Shown here piece by piece: positions 9,710-17,879 of a stretch of 40,520 nucleotides of DNA. Positions within the stretch are counted from its first letter, which is position 1. Each line of letters begins with the position of its first letter. Below the pieces are notes generated by a model, which was given only the letters and a program-made list of their open reading frames with translations, was not told the DNA's origin and did no database searches. The position numbers were made by a program, and so were the translations under genes. Origin of the DNA: Streptococcus sanguinis SK355 (GTDB lineage Bacteria; Bacillota; Bacilli; Lactobacillales; Streptococcaceae); NCBI RefSeq assembly GCF_000212855.1, contig NZ_GL890993.1, forward strand, positions 939,477-979,996. Direction: 5' to 3'.

Positions 9710-10270
9710 ATGAGTTTGTTATTTGCATTAGAAGAAACCAGAGAATTTTTTATGGAAGCTTTTCTCAAGGCTTTACGCGAAAAGCCTTTAAATAAAATAT
9801 CAGTAAAAGAACTTTGTCAAAGGACGGGTTATAATAGGTCGACATTTTACTACTATTTTGAGGATGTTTACGATCTCAGGAAGCAAGTGGAAACCAATTT
9901 GATTCACTCTATCATTTCTGAAATCAGTCTGCAACCAAATCTGACAGACGAGAAATTTATAAAATCTTTGATTACTGTTCATAAAGTCTATGGTGAAATA
10001 ATCGTATTTCTAAACAGAGATTCTTCCTTTTATGAATCTTACAAACAAGCCTTGCAACCTCATTTGCTGGCATTTTTAAAAGTTGAAAAAATAAATACAG
10101 AATTAGACTTGATTTTTGATTTTGTAATGGGAGGGATTTTCGCGCTGCTAGAAAAATATGCCAGGCAGGATATTCCCTTAACAGTTGAGGAACTAACCCT
10201 CTTTATTCAAGAACAAATTAACAAATTATCAGTTTGGCATTCATACTCAAATAATGAAAATTCACACTAG
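9710..10270 (+). CDS. TetR family regulator
   Basis: This 186-residue protein has an N-terminal helix-turn-helix (LNKISVKELCQRTGYNRSTFYYYF), strongly diagnostic of TetR proteins of the TetR_C_8-like group found in streptococci. ATG 9710 is preferred because AAAGGA lies five to six bases upstream; the ATG at 9668 has no ribosome site. It is transcribed away from the HXXEE gene and probably regulates it through the palindrome at 9641. The 213 bases after it (10271-10483) show no gene or clear hairpin. Confidence 0.85.
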   Translation: MSLLFALEETREFFMEAFLKALREKPLNKISVKELCQRTGYNRSTFYYYFEDVYDLRKQVETNLIHSIISEISLQPNLTDEKFIKSLITVHKVYGEIIVFLNRDSSFYESYKQALQPHLLAFLKVEKINTELDLIFDFVMGGIFALLEKYARQDIPLTVEELTLFIQEQINKLSVWHSYSNNENSH

Positions 10271-10483
10271 GCAGGAATAACTTGAGTATGAATCAAAAAA
10301 CGTATGACATGTTACTATTTGATAGCTAAGCATATGTTTTCTCTTTCTCACCTATCTATTCTGTCAACCTGACACTGCTTCTCTACATCTTCCCCTCATA
10401 CCTCCAAGCAGCTAATATGGAGGACATCATATTTTTCCAAAAAGCCAAAGCCCACTTTCCCAAAGGAAGGCAGGCAACTTATA

Positions 10484-12262
10484 TCAAAGCACCCACCACT
10501 GGTAAAGAGACCAGTAAAGGATATTAGCAACCACTGCCAAAGCAGATAGACTGGTCATTGCTGTCAGGAAGAGGCGGCCCTTGCTGAGCTTTTCTCTGGA
10601 TTTTCTGAAGAGCGGCAGCAGAGCAGCAGCGGTTAGTAGGAGTCCCAAGGCAGCAAAGAGCATGTAGCGCCAAGGAGCTAGAGAATCAAGGTCATCTGAC
10701 ATCAAAGGTATCATAATCATTAGTAGGTTTAGGGGAACCGCCAGAATACCAAGGGAAGTCAGTAGATTCCAGATCTTCCAAGTGCGGTCAGTGCGCTCAA
10801 CCGTTTTTCGGGAAATCAAGCGATAAGCTCCTAATAAAAAGCTGATGATGAGCGTTCCAAAACTATAGACAATTCCAAGGATGCCTAATCCTAAGATGAT
10901 ATAGTCCTTATAGAAGTCGAAAGCAGAGATTTTCTCATAGTCCACCACAGCGACGGGAATTGTAATCCTTCCCTTGCTCTTATAGATGGTCCAAAAATTG
11001 GTACTCAAGATTCGGTTCTGAGCAGGATTGTCAATCTTTTCTATTGAGGGCGTCATGAGTCTTAGAAAGGACAGGGGGCCATGGAGAAAGGTACGTGGAG
11101 AAAGGTAGTAGCCTGGTGTAAACTGCTTTTGTGTATCTTCGTCAGCTGTTTTACGTCTTCCGAAAACCAGTTCAGGCATTTGGTAGTTGTAATTCTCTTC
11201 CATGCTTTGATTGGTCATGACTATGTAGCCGATGCCACTTTCCAAGTCTAGCATGAGACGAGAACTGAAACCATCAGTATTGCCGCCGTGACCAATGATG
11301 CTGACTCCGTATTCATTGATCCAAAAACCGTGGGCATTGCGGGCTATGTTTGTACCTGGATAGGTCGAAGTGGGATTGTAGAGGGTATTCCAAGTTTCTG
11401 GACGTTCAAAGAGAGCCTTGCGCCCCAGCAGAGCCTGAGCAAATTTCTGTAAATCCTCCAAGGTACCGGCTGCTTGGCCAATTGAGTAGAGACCATATTC
11501 ATAAAAAGCTGTCCCTAGTGAATTTCCCTTTGTATCATAGGCCTTAGACTCTTGGCGTTTTTTCTGGACATAGGGATTATCAGATAAGTTCGGTAGGAGA
11601 GCTGTCTTGTCCATGCCAAGCGGCTGGAAGATATGCTCGTGGGTATAGTCAGCAAAGGTCTGGCCGGAAATCCGCTCGACAATCAGAGAAGCTAGCCCAG
11701 CACCATAGTTGGAATAAGAGGTTACTGTTCCAGGTTCAAAGGACTGGACAGGCTGGAGCATGCGTAGATTTTCCTCTATATTTTTATCACCTTTTGTGTA
11801 AGACAGAGATTCATCAAATCCCGTCTGATGATTCATGAGATCCAGCATCGTGATAGCTTTGTCGAAGTGTAGATTTTTAAGAAAATTCTCTGGCAGGTAG
11901 GTCTTGATATCTTCCTCTAGGTCAATCTTTCCTTGTTCCCAGAGTTGCATGACAGCTATCCAGACGGTCAGCTTGGTCACAGAGCCCCAATCAAAGACGC
12001 TGCTGTTGTCAGCTTTGATGCCTTTTTCTTTATCCATATAACCGAAGTTGCCTTGGTAAATGGTGCTATCCTTGTCAAATACTGCCGTTTCCATAGCGGC
12101 AGTCGTCTTTTCATGCTCCTTGACATAGTCTTCGATTTTTTGTCCAACTTGGTTGCGGTCAATGCCAGATGGGAGTTTCTGCTCTTCAGCCAGTGTGGTA
12201 ATTGGTCGAAAGAGTCCTAAAGTCAAAAGAGTTAAAAGGATTAGGGAAAATGTTTTTTTCAT
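10484..12262 (-). CDS. Serine hydrolase of the class C beta-lactamase fold with C-terminal membrane domain (paralog 1)
   Basis: The 592-residue product has a signal peptide (residues 1-25), an extracytoplasmic beta-lactamase/DD-peptidase-like domain and four C-terminal helices ending in YWSLYQWW. Active-site motifs are complete: S94-V-T-K97, Y183-S-N185 and H325-G-G-N. Proteins of this group are usually D-amino-acid esterases, peptidases or peptidoglycan enzymes; true beta-lactamase activity should not be assumed. AAAGGAG precedes the ATG, 17 bases after paralog 2, so the two share an mRNA. Its C-terminal third is almost the same as that of paralog 2. Confidence 0.87.
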   Translation of the reverse strand: MKKTFSLILLTLLTLGLFRPITTLAEEQKLPSGIDRNQVGQKIEDYVKEHEKTTAAMETAVFDKDSTIYQGNFGYMDKEKGIKADNSSVFDWGSVTKLTVWIAVMQLWEQGKIDLEEDIKTYLPENFLKNLHFDKAITMLDLMNHQTGFDESLSYTKGDKNIEENLRMLQPVQSFEPGTVTSYSNYGAGLASLIVERISGQTFADYTHEHIFQPLGMDKTALLPNLSDNPYVQKKRQESKAYDTKGNSLGTAFYEYGLYSIGQAAGTLEDLQKFAQALLGRKALFERPETWNTLYNPTSTYPGTNIARNAHGFWINEYGVSIIGHGGNTDGFSSRLMLDLESGIGYIVMTNQSMEENYNYQMPELVFGRRKTADEDTQKQFTPGYYLSPRTFLHGPLSFLRLMTPSIEKIDNPAQNRILSTNFWTIYKSKGRITIPVAVVDYEKISAFDFYKDYIILGLGILGIVYSFGTLIISFLLGAYRLISRKTVERTDRTWKIWNLLTSLGILAVPLNLLMIMIPLMSDDLDSLAPWRYMLFAALGLLLTAAALLPLFRKSREKLSKGRLFLTAMTSLSALAVVANILYWSLYQWWVL

Positions 12263-12279
12263 AGCTGGCTCCTTTCATA

Positions 12280-14061
12280 TTAGAATACCCACCACTGATA
12301 TAGAGACCAATAGAGGATATTAGCGGCCACTGCTAAGGCAGATAGGCTGGTCACGGATGTTAGGAAGAGGCGGCCTTTGCTGAGCTTTTCTCTGGACTTT
12401 CTGAAGAGAGGTAACAGAGCGGCTGCGGTTAGCAGGAGTCCCAAAGCAGCAAAGAGCATGTAGCGCCACTGAGCGATTTCGCTGAAATCTCCTGAAGTTG
12501 CTGACATGAATAGCAGAAAGAGATTGATTGGGACAGCCAAAATACCAACAGCTGTTAGGAGGTTCCAGACCTTCCAAGTGCGGTCTGGCTGGTCTTGTTT
12601 CTTGCGAAAGATAAGCCGATAGACTCCTAGAAGCGGGCTGATGATGAGCAGGCCGAGGGCGTAGATGATACCAAGTCCGGCCAAGCCTAGAACAACATAG
12701 TCTTTAAAGAAATCAAAGTCAGAGACTTTCTCATAGTCTGCGACAGCCACTGCGATACGGGTCTTGCCTTGGCTCTGATAAATGGTCCAGAAGTTGTTTG
12801 GCAATCGCTGATCGTCAGATGGTTCCTGCAAGTAGTCTGCGGAGGCTGGAATCATTTTAAAGATAGCTAGAGGGCCTTGATTAAAGTTACGCAGAGTGCG
12901 ATAATAGCCTGGACTGAACTGCTCTTTGGTTTCCTTGCTGGCCGTTTTGCGCGATCCAAAGACGAGCTCTGGCATTTGGAAATTATAATTTTGCTCTGTA
13001 CCTTGATTGGTCATGACGACATAGCCGATACCGTGTTCCAAGTCCAACATTATTCGTGAAGTAGCGCTAGCTGTATTTCCGCCGTGGCCTAACACAGTAG
13101 TACCGTATTCGTTGGCCCAAAAGCCATGAGCATTGCGGATGATATCCGTGTCAGGGTAGGTGGAACTGGCAGTATAGAGGGTGTTCCAGGTCTCTGGGCG
13201 CTCAAAGAGCGTCTTGCGAGCCAGCAGGGCTTGGGCGAACTTCTCCAAGTCTTTCAAGGTGCCAGTAGCCGCTCCGATAGGATAGATGCTAGTGATGAAA
13301 TGGTCCTTGCTCAGTAAGTTTCCTTTAGTGTCGTATCCTTTGGTTTCTTGACGCTTTTTCTGAACGTAGGAATTGTCTGATAGATCCGGCAAAATAGCCG
13401 TTTTATCCATGCCCAGTGGTTGGAAAATATGCTCATGGGCATAGTCGGCAAAAGTCTGACCAGAGATCCGCTCGACAATCAGAGCAGCCAAGCCAGCACC
13501 GTAATTTGAATAAGCTGTGACTGTACCGGGTTCAAAGGACTGGATAGGTTGTTGTTCTTTAAGGATTTCTTCGATACTTTTATCGTCTTGTAGGTACATG
13601 GTTACCTCATCAAATCCTGCCTGATGGTCCATCAGATCCAACATGGTGATAGGTTTGTCATAGCGGAGATTTTTGAGGAAGCCCTCTGGCAGATAGGTGC
13701 GGATGTCTTCTTCTAAGTTAATCTTACCTTGCTCCCAGAGCTGCATGACAGAGATCCAGACGGTCAGCTTAGTCACGGAACCCCATTCAAAAACGCTATC
13801 GTCATCGGCCTTGATGCCTTTTTCTTTATCCATATAACCGAAGCTTCCTTGATAAATTGTACCATTCTTGTCAAAGATAGCAGTCTCCATGCCGGCTGTT
13901 GTTTTTTCATGTTCCTTGACATAGTCTTGGATTTTCTGGCCGATCTGGTCACGTTCGATACCAGATGGTAGCTTTTGAGCCACCTCAGCCAGCGCAGTAG
14001 CTGGCTGGAAGAGCCCTAGAGTTATAATCGTTAAAAGCGTTAGAATAAATGTTTTTTTCAT
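12280..14061 (-). CDS. Serine hydrolase of the class C beta-lactamase fold with C-terminal membrane domain (paralog 2)
   Basis: This is the middle of three tandem paralogs, 593 residues, with the same architecture: signal peptide, SxxK (WGSVTK), YSN (AYSNYGAG) and HGGN (GHGGNTAS) motifs, then four membrane helices. I use ATG 14061, preceded by AAAGGA six bases upstream; an upstream in-frame ATG at 14094 has no site and would spoil the signal peptide. The N-terminal half is nearest to paralog 3 and the C-terminal part nearest to paralog 1, indicating a mosaic. Its likely role is modification or cleavage of an extracellular D-amino-acid-containing substrate; this is inference. Confidence 0.87.
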   Translation of the reverse strand: MKKTFILTLLTIITLGLFQPATALAEVAQKLPSGIERDQIGQKIQDYVKEHEKTTAGMETAIFDKNGTIYQGSFGYMDKEKGIKADDDSVFEWGSVTKLTVWISVMQLWEQGKINLEEDIRTYLPEGFLKNLRYDKPITMLDLMDHQAGFDEVTMYLQDDKSIEEILKEQQPIQSFEPGTVTAYSNYGAGLAALIVERISGQTFADYAHEHIFQPLGMDKTAILPDLSDNSYVQKKRQETKGYDTKGNLLSKDHFITSIYPIGAATGTLKDLEKFAQALLARKTLFERPETWNTLYTASSTYPDTDIIRNAHGFWANEYGTTVLGHGGNTASATSRIMLDLEHGIGYVVMTNQGTEQNYNFQMPELVFGSRKTASKETKEQFSPGYYRTLRNFNQGPLAIFKMIPASADYLQEPSDDQRLPNNFWTIYQSQGKTRIAVAVADYEKVSDFDFFKDYVVLGLAGLGIIYALGLLIISPLLGVYRLIFRKKQDQPDRTWKVWNLLTAVGILAVPINLFLLFMSATSGDFSEIAQWRYMLFAALGLLLTAAALLPLFRKSREKLSKGRLFLTSVTSLSALAVAANILYWSLYQWWVF

Positions 14062-14140
14062 AGCATTTCCTTTCTGTTCAACTTTAGTATTCACATAAGC
14101 TGAGTTCAGATAGTCGGCGCAGTCTCCTTTTAATTTAGAA

Positions 14141-14167
14141 TTAGGTTATTCTTGTTTCATTGGTCAT
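14141..14167 (-). other. Eight-codon minicistron with a good ribosome site, perhaps a relic
   Basis: In the 172-base gap between paralogs 3 and 2, AAAGGAG is followed after eight bases by ATG and eight codons (MTNETRIT) then TAA. A second AAAAGGAG follows shortly after without a useful start. The gap may be the scar of a lost gene, or the minicistron may help ribosomes reach paralog 2. Confidence 0.2.
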
Positions 14168-14233
14168 AGGATTTTCTCCTTTGCAGAATTATGCAGACGA
14201 AGCCCATCTCCCCTAAGGAAGACAGGCTCTTCA

Positions 14234-16018
14234 TCATAATGCCCACCACTGATATAGAGACCAATAGAAGATATTAGTGACCACTGCTAAGGCAGATAGG
14301 CTAGTCATGACAGTCAGGAAGACACTTCCTTTTCCGAGTCCTTTTTTAGCTTTGATCAGAAGCGGATAGACTAGGCAACCTCCTAAGATGAGTCCTAGAC
14401 CAGCAAAGATTGTATAGCGCCAAGGAGCTACAAAGCCGATGTTACCGCTGGTCATTGCAAGGAATAATAAAGCAAAATTTGCTCCGGTTGCTAATACTGT
14501 CAGTGAAGTCAGAGTATTCCAGATTCTCAGGGCTTTTGGCATCTTGGCTGGTGTTTTTTTCAGCAAGCGAATAAGCCCAGCAACGCCACTAATGAATAGA
14601 TTGATGAAAGCGTAGACCACTCCTGCAACTGCTAAGAAGTACATGGCATAATCTTTGTAGATTTCTGTATCCGATATCTTGAGTGTATCGCCTGTGGTGC
14701 TAGTGATTTTTTCTTGGCCACCTTCATGGCTTAGCACCGCATAATTTTGGTTTAATTGCGGATTGTCCATACTTTTAGGGACGTAACTCGTATAAAATAG
14801 AGTTCGGGCAAATGACAGGGGACCAGTCTCGAAGTACCGAGCGGAACGATAGTAGCCCGGCTTGAAATTTTCAAAGGTAGCCTTATCAGTCTTTTTCTTA
14901 GCTCCAAAAACAAGTTCAGGCATCAGAACATTATAAATATCCTCGCCTTTTTGATTGGTCATGACAGTAAGGCCAATACCGTTTTTCAAGTCTAGTAAAA
15001 TGTAAGATGAATAACCAGTGGAATTCCCACCGTGTCCCAGAACAACAGTGCCATATTCTTCGACCATAAAGCCGTGAGCATTTAGTAGTCTATCCGTTCC
15101 AGGGAAGGTTGAAGTGGCAGTATAAAGTGTTTTCCAAGTTTCTGAGCGCTGAAACAATTTTTCTTGCTTTAACAGGGCTTGAGCAAACTTCTGAAAGTCT
15201 TCAGGGCTAGAAGCTGCCTGACCAACAGAATACAAGCCAAAATCAAAGTAAGCCGAACCGAGCGAGTTTCCTTCTGTATCATAAGATTGAGCTTTCTTTC
15301 GTTTTTCACGGACATAGTTATTATCCGCGAAGCCAGGAAGGATGGCGGTTTGGTTCATGTCCAATGGCTGGAAGATATGCTCATGGACATAGTCGGAGAA
15401 ACGCTGACCGGAGATTCGCTCAACGATATAGGACGCCAAGCCTGCTCCAAAATTAGAATAGGCTGTTGTTGTGCCAGGTTCAAAAATCTGAGCTGGCTGA
15501 CTAACCGACAAAATCTCCTCTATCGTCTGCCCCTTATTTTCCAGATAAGCAGCATGAGCCCCCTCTTCAAACCCCGCCTGATGGTTCATCAGATCCAGCA
15601 TGGTGATAGGTTTGTCATAGCGGAGATTTTTGAGGAAGCCCTCTGGCAGATAGGTGCGGATGTCTTCTTCTAAGTTAATCTTACCTTGCTCCCAGAGCTG
15701 CATAACAGAGAGCCAGACAGTTAATTTGGTTACGGAGCCCCATTCAAAAACGCTGCCGTCATCAGCCTTGACTCCCTTTTCCTTGTTCATATAGCCAAAA
15801 TTTCCTTGATAAATGGTACCGTCCTTATCAAAGACTGCCGTCGCCATGCCAGCTGTTGTTTTTTCATGTTCCTTGACATAGTCTTGGATTTTCTGGCCGA
15901 TCTGGTCCCGTTCGATACCAGATGGTAGCTTTTGAGGCTCCTCAGCCAGCGCAGTAGCTGGCTGGAAGAGTCCTAGAGTTATAATCGTTAGAAGCGTTAG
16001 AATAAATGATTTTTTCAT
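14234..16018 (-). CDS. Serine hydrolase of the class C beta-lactamase fold with C-terminal membrane domain (paralog 3)
   Basis: This is the first of the three paralogs in transcription order, 594 residues. The signal peptide ends near ALAEE, and the motifs WGSVTK, AYSNFGAG and GHGGNSTG are all present. Four C-terminal helices end with YWSLYQWWAL. The region about 330-580 is the most diverged of the three. AAAAAGGAG precedes the ATG. It follows a possible 19-residue peptide gene and a promoter with the 40-bp element found before the ABC modules, so it is expected to be co-regulated with them. Confidence 0.87.
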   Translation of the reverse strand: MKKSFILTLLTIITLGLFQPATALAEEPQKLPSGIERDQIGQKIQDYVKEHEKTTAGMATAVFDKDGTIYQGNFGYMNKEKGVKADDGSVFEWGSVTKLTVWLSVMQLWEQGKINLEEDIRTYLPEGFLKNLRYDKPITMLDLMNHQAGFEEGAHAAYLENKGQTIEEILSVSQPAQIFEPGTTTAYSNFGAGLASYIVERISGQRFSDYVHEHIFQPLDMNQTAILPGFADNNYVREKRKKAQSYDTEGNSLGSAYFDFGLYSVGQAASSPEDFQKFAQALLKQEKLFQRSETWKTLYTATSTFPGTDRLLNAHGFMVEEYGTVVLGHGGNSTGYSSYILLDLKNGIGLTVMTNQKGEDIYNVLMPELVFGAKKKTDKATFENFKPGYYRSARYFETGPLSFARTLFYTSYVPKSMDNPQLNQNYAVLSHEGGQEKITSTTGDTLKISDTEIYKDYAMYFLAVAGVVYAFINLFISGVAGLIRLLKKTPAKMPKALRIWNTLTSLTVLATGANFALLFLAMTSGNIGFVAPWRYTIFAGLGLILGGCLVYPLLIKAKKGLGKGSVFLTVMTSLSALAVVTNIFYWSLYQWWAL

Positions 16019-16035
16019 GTGAGTCTCCTTTTTCC

Positions 16036-16095
16036 TTAGCCCTCAAGGGCGAAAGTAATACTTTTAAAAACGATTTTGCAAAAAATTTTAAACAT
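16036..16095 (-). CDS. Possible 19-residue cationic amphipathic peptide
   Basis: AAAAAGGAGG lies six bases before an ATG that opens 19 codons (MFKIFCKIVFKSITFALEG) and stops 17 bases before the start of paralog 3. Lys3, Lys7 and Lys11 fall on one face of a helix and Phe/Ile/Val residues on the other. It would be the first cistron of the regulated serine hydrolase operon. It could be a small membrane peptide, a leader that tunes translation, or chance; the ribosome site and the amphipathic pattern speak for translation. Confidence 0.4.
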   Translation of the reverse strand: MFKIFCKIVFKSITFALEG

Positions 16096-16139
16096 TCTGA
16101 GCCTCCTTTTTATAGCACATACATTTCTTATTTCTTTCT

Positions 16140-16194
16140 ATTTTAAAGTCCGATTCTCAAATATCCTTCAAGTAATTCTAAAATATTTCTAAAG
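16140..16194 (-). promoter_or_regulatory. Promoter and 40-bp regulatory element of the serine hydrolase operon
   Basis: A minus-strand -10 TAAAAT (16145-16140) is separated by exactly 9 bases from a 40-bp element (16155-16194). The element's core ATTCTAAAATATTTCTAAAG is identical to those at 22672, 24430 and 25350 and 18/20 identical at 27931. TCT triplets at 16177 and 16188 are 11 bp apart. There is no -35 box, so an activator is likely. The element also lies 59-98 bp upstream of the start expected for the response regulator mRNA, so autoregulation is possible. Confidence 0.7.
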
Positions 16195-16217
16195 TTTTTC
16201 GAATAGTCCATCTTTTA

Positions 16218-16246
16218 TTGACTTAGCCTCTTATCCTTGCTACACT
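16218..16246 (+). promoter_or_regulatory. Sigma-A promoter of the two-component operon
   Basis: TTGACT (16218-16223), a 17-base spacer and TACACT (16241-16246) form a strong consensus promoter. The mRNA would start near 16253, about 25 bases before the ATG. Unlike the serine hydrolase and ABC promoters it has a good -35, suggesting constitutive basal expression of the regulator. Confidence 0.8.
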
Positions 16247-16277
16247 AGTGATAGGAAATTTCTGGAGGCGAGTGTTT

Positions 16278-16958
16278 ATGGCTCATATTTTACTCATTGA
16301 AGACAATAGTGATATTCATGAAATTCTAAAAGAACTTTTTCAGAAGGAACACACGGTTTATTCCGCCTATTCGGGGACGGAGGGCATTTCGCTGTTTGAG
16401 AGGGAGGAGATTGATTTGGTTCTTCTGGACATCATGCTGCCGGGGAAGAATGGTGATGAAGTGTTGAGGGAAATTCGCAGTAGCAATGCGACGGTGCCAG
16501 TGGTTATGCTGACGGCCCTTGGGGAGAAAGCGTTGGTTAGCCAGTACCTGCTGAATGGTGCTAATGATTATATTGTCAAACCCTTCAATCTGGATGAGGT
16601 TTTTGCCCGTATCACCGTGCAGCTGCGCAGCCAGCAGGCTTTGACTGGCGAGGAAGAAGGCCAGTCCTTTAAAAATATCCGTCTGCTCAAGGCTACCTTT
16701 GAGGCGGTTTGTGGAGAGAAAAGCGTACGTCTGAGCAAGAAAGAATATCATATCCTCCAGCTCTTGCTCCGTCATCCCAAGAAGATCTACACCAAGGAAG
16801 AGCTCTTTGAGCAGGTCTGGGAAGAGAGCTATCTGCCTGGGGATAATACCCTGAATACTCACCTCAGCAATCTACGTAAGAAACTGGCTCAGTTGGACCC
16901 AACGGAAGAATACATAGAGACTGTTTGGGGACTAGGTGTCCGGCTCAAGGAGGACTGA
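16278..16958 (+). CDS. OmpR/PhoB-family response regulator
   Basis: This 226-residue cytoplasmic protein has a receiver domain with acidic pocket Glu8/Asp9, phosphoacceptor Asp51 (LVLLDIM) and the conserved Lys in DYIVKPF. A winged-helix DNA-binding domain follows (about 130-226, ending with ETVWGLGVRL). GGAGG lies nine bases before ATG 16278; an in-frame start at 16248 has no ribosome site. The kinase gene starts one base after its stop. It is the best candidate to bind the five 11-bp-phased elements before the serine hydrolase and ABC operons. Confidence 0.92.
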   Translation: MAHILLIEDNSDIHEILKELFQKEHTVYSAYSGTEGISLFEREEIDLVLLDIMLPGKNGDEVLREIRSSNATVPVVMLTALGEKALVSQYLLNGANDYIVKPFNLDEVFARITVQLRSQQALTGEEEGQSFKNIRLLKATFEAVCGEKSVRLSKKEYHILQLLLRHPKKIYTKEELFEQVWEESYLPGDNTLNTHLSNLRKKLAQLDPTEEYIETVWGLGVRLKED

Positions 16959-16959
16959 T

Positions 16960-17835
16960 ATGTTGGTGTTAGTCATTTTATTTGCCCTTATCAGTCTGTT
17001 TCTGGCTATTGGTTTCATACGCTATCATCTGGCGGTCAAGGACGTGGCTCAGCAGATTCGTCGGAAGCGGCAGACAGGGAGCCAGAATCGTCTGGCTCCT
17101 GCTGCTCATGCCCCCAGTATTTTGGAATTGACAGAGGAAGCAGAGCTGCTCTTTAGGGAGCTAGATAAGACGACCTTTGTTGTCCAGCAGGAAAAGAAGA
17201 CGCTGGATATGGCTATCAGTAATATTGCCCATGATATCCGCACCCCTCTGACCATTGCCAGTGGCTACACCCAGCAGCTGCTGAAGGATGATAGTCAGGA
17301 AAGTCAGCAGCTGGTCAAAATTGCAGATAGTCTGGGAATGGTATCCAAACGGCTGGAAGCCTTGATGGAGTACCGCCGGCTGATGGAGGGAGCCATTCGG
17401 GCCAATGTCCAGCCGACAGATATATCTCAGCTGGTAACCCAGCAGCTTTTTACCTATTATGACGCCTTCCAGAAAGCCCAGATTGACTTGCAGGTAGAGC
17501 TGGCTGAGGGTCTAGAGTTAGAGACAGACCCAGAAATTCTAGAGCGCATTGTCCAAAATATGATAAGCAATGTCCTCAAGCACGGCCGTATGTCCGCCAG
17601 CATTTCTCTGAAAAAAGAGGGCGAGCATTGTATCTTTACCGTCAAAAATATCGTCCAGCAGCCTATCCAATATCTGGATAAGCTGACCAATCGCTTTTAC
17701 TCAGAAAATCTATCCAGCAGCGAGGAGTCTTCAGGGCTGGGGCTCTACATTACCCAGCAGTTAGTCGAAATCCTAGGCGGGGACTTGACAATGAAAGCCG
17801 AGGACGACTGGTTTGAACTAGTTGTGACTTTGTAG
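16960..17835 (+). CDS. Sensor histidine kinase with a single N-terminal helix
   Basis: This 291-residue kinase has one membrane helix (about residues 2-20), then a linker, a HisKA domain with His91 (SNIAHDIRTPLT), the N box NMISNVLKHG and the G box SSGLGLYI. There is no second helix and no extracellular loop, so it has no classical sensor domain. AAGGAGG stands six bases before ATG 16960 at the end of the regulator gene, so translation is coupled. Kinases with almost no sensor often rely on an ABC transporter or act within the membrane; whether one of the ABC modules here does this is inference. Confidence 0.9.
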   Translation: MLVLVILFALISLFLAIGFIRYHLAVKDVAQQIRRKRQTGSQNRLAPAAHAPSILELTEEAELLFRELDKTTFVVQQEKKTLDMAISNIAHDIRTPLTIASGYTQQLLKDDSQESQQLVKIADSLGMVSKRLEALMEYRRLMEGAIRANVQPTDISQLVTQQLFTYYDAFQKAQIDLQVELAEGLELETDPEILERIVQNMISNVLKHGRMSASISLKKEGEHCIFTVKNIVQQPIQYLDKLTNRFYSENLSSSEESSGLGLYITQQLVEILGGDLTMKAEDDWFELVVTL

Positions 17836-17850
17836 AGGATAGTGTATGAT
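17822..17850 (+). promoter_or_regulatory. Probable promoter of the fic gene
   Basis: TTGTGA (17822-17827), a 17-base spacer and TATGAT (17845-17850) overlap the end of the kinase gene. The fic gene could therefore be transcribed independently of the two-component operon. Confidence 0.5.
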
Positions 17851-17879
17851 AAGGGAAAATGATTTTTTAAAGGAGTAAA

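Noticed and set aside
15179..15673. A 164-codon open frame on the plus strand inside paralog 3
   Set aside because: It lies antisense to a conserved hydrolase domain, has no ribosome site and no recognisable protein pattern.
10484..16018. Calling the three hydrolases beta-lactamases or antibiotic-resistance genes
   Set aside because: The SxxK, YSN and HGG motifs are common to esterases, D-aminopeptidases and DD-peptidases; the membrane domain is not found in true class C beta-lactamases.
16326..16862. A 178-codon minus-strand frame opposite the response regulator gene
   Set aside because: It has no start context and no family resemblance; the plus-strand gene is certain.
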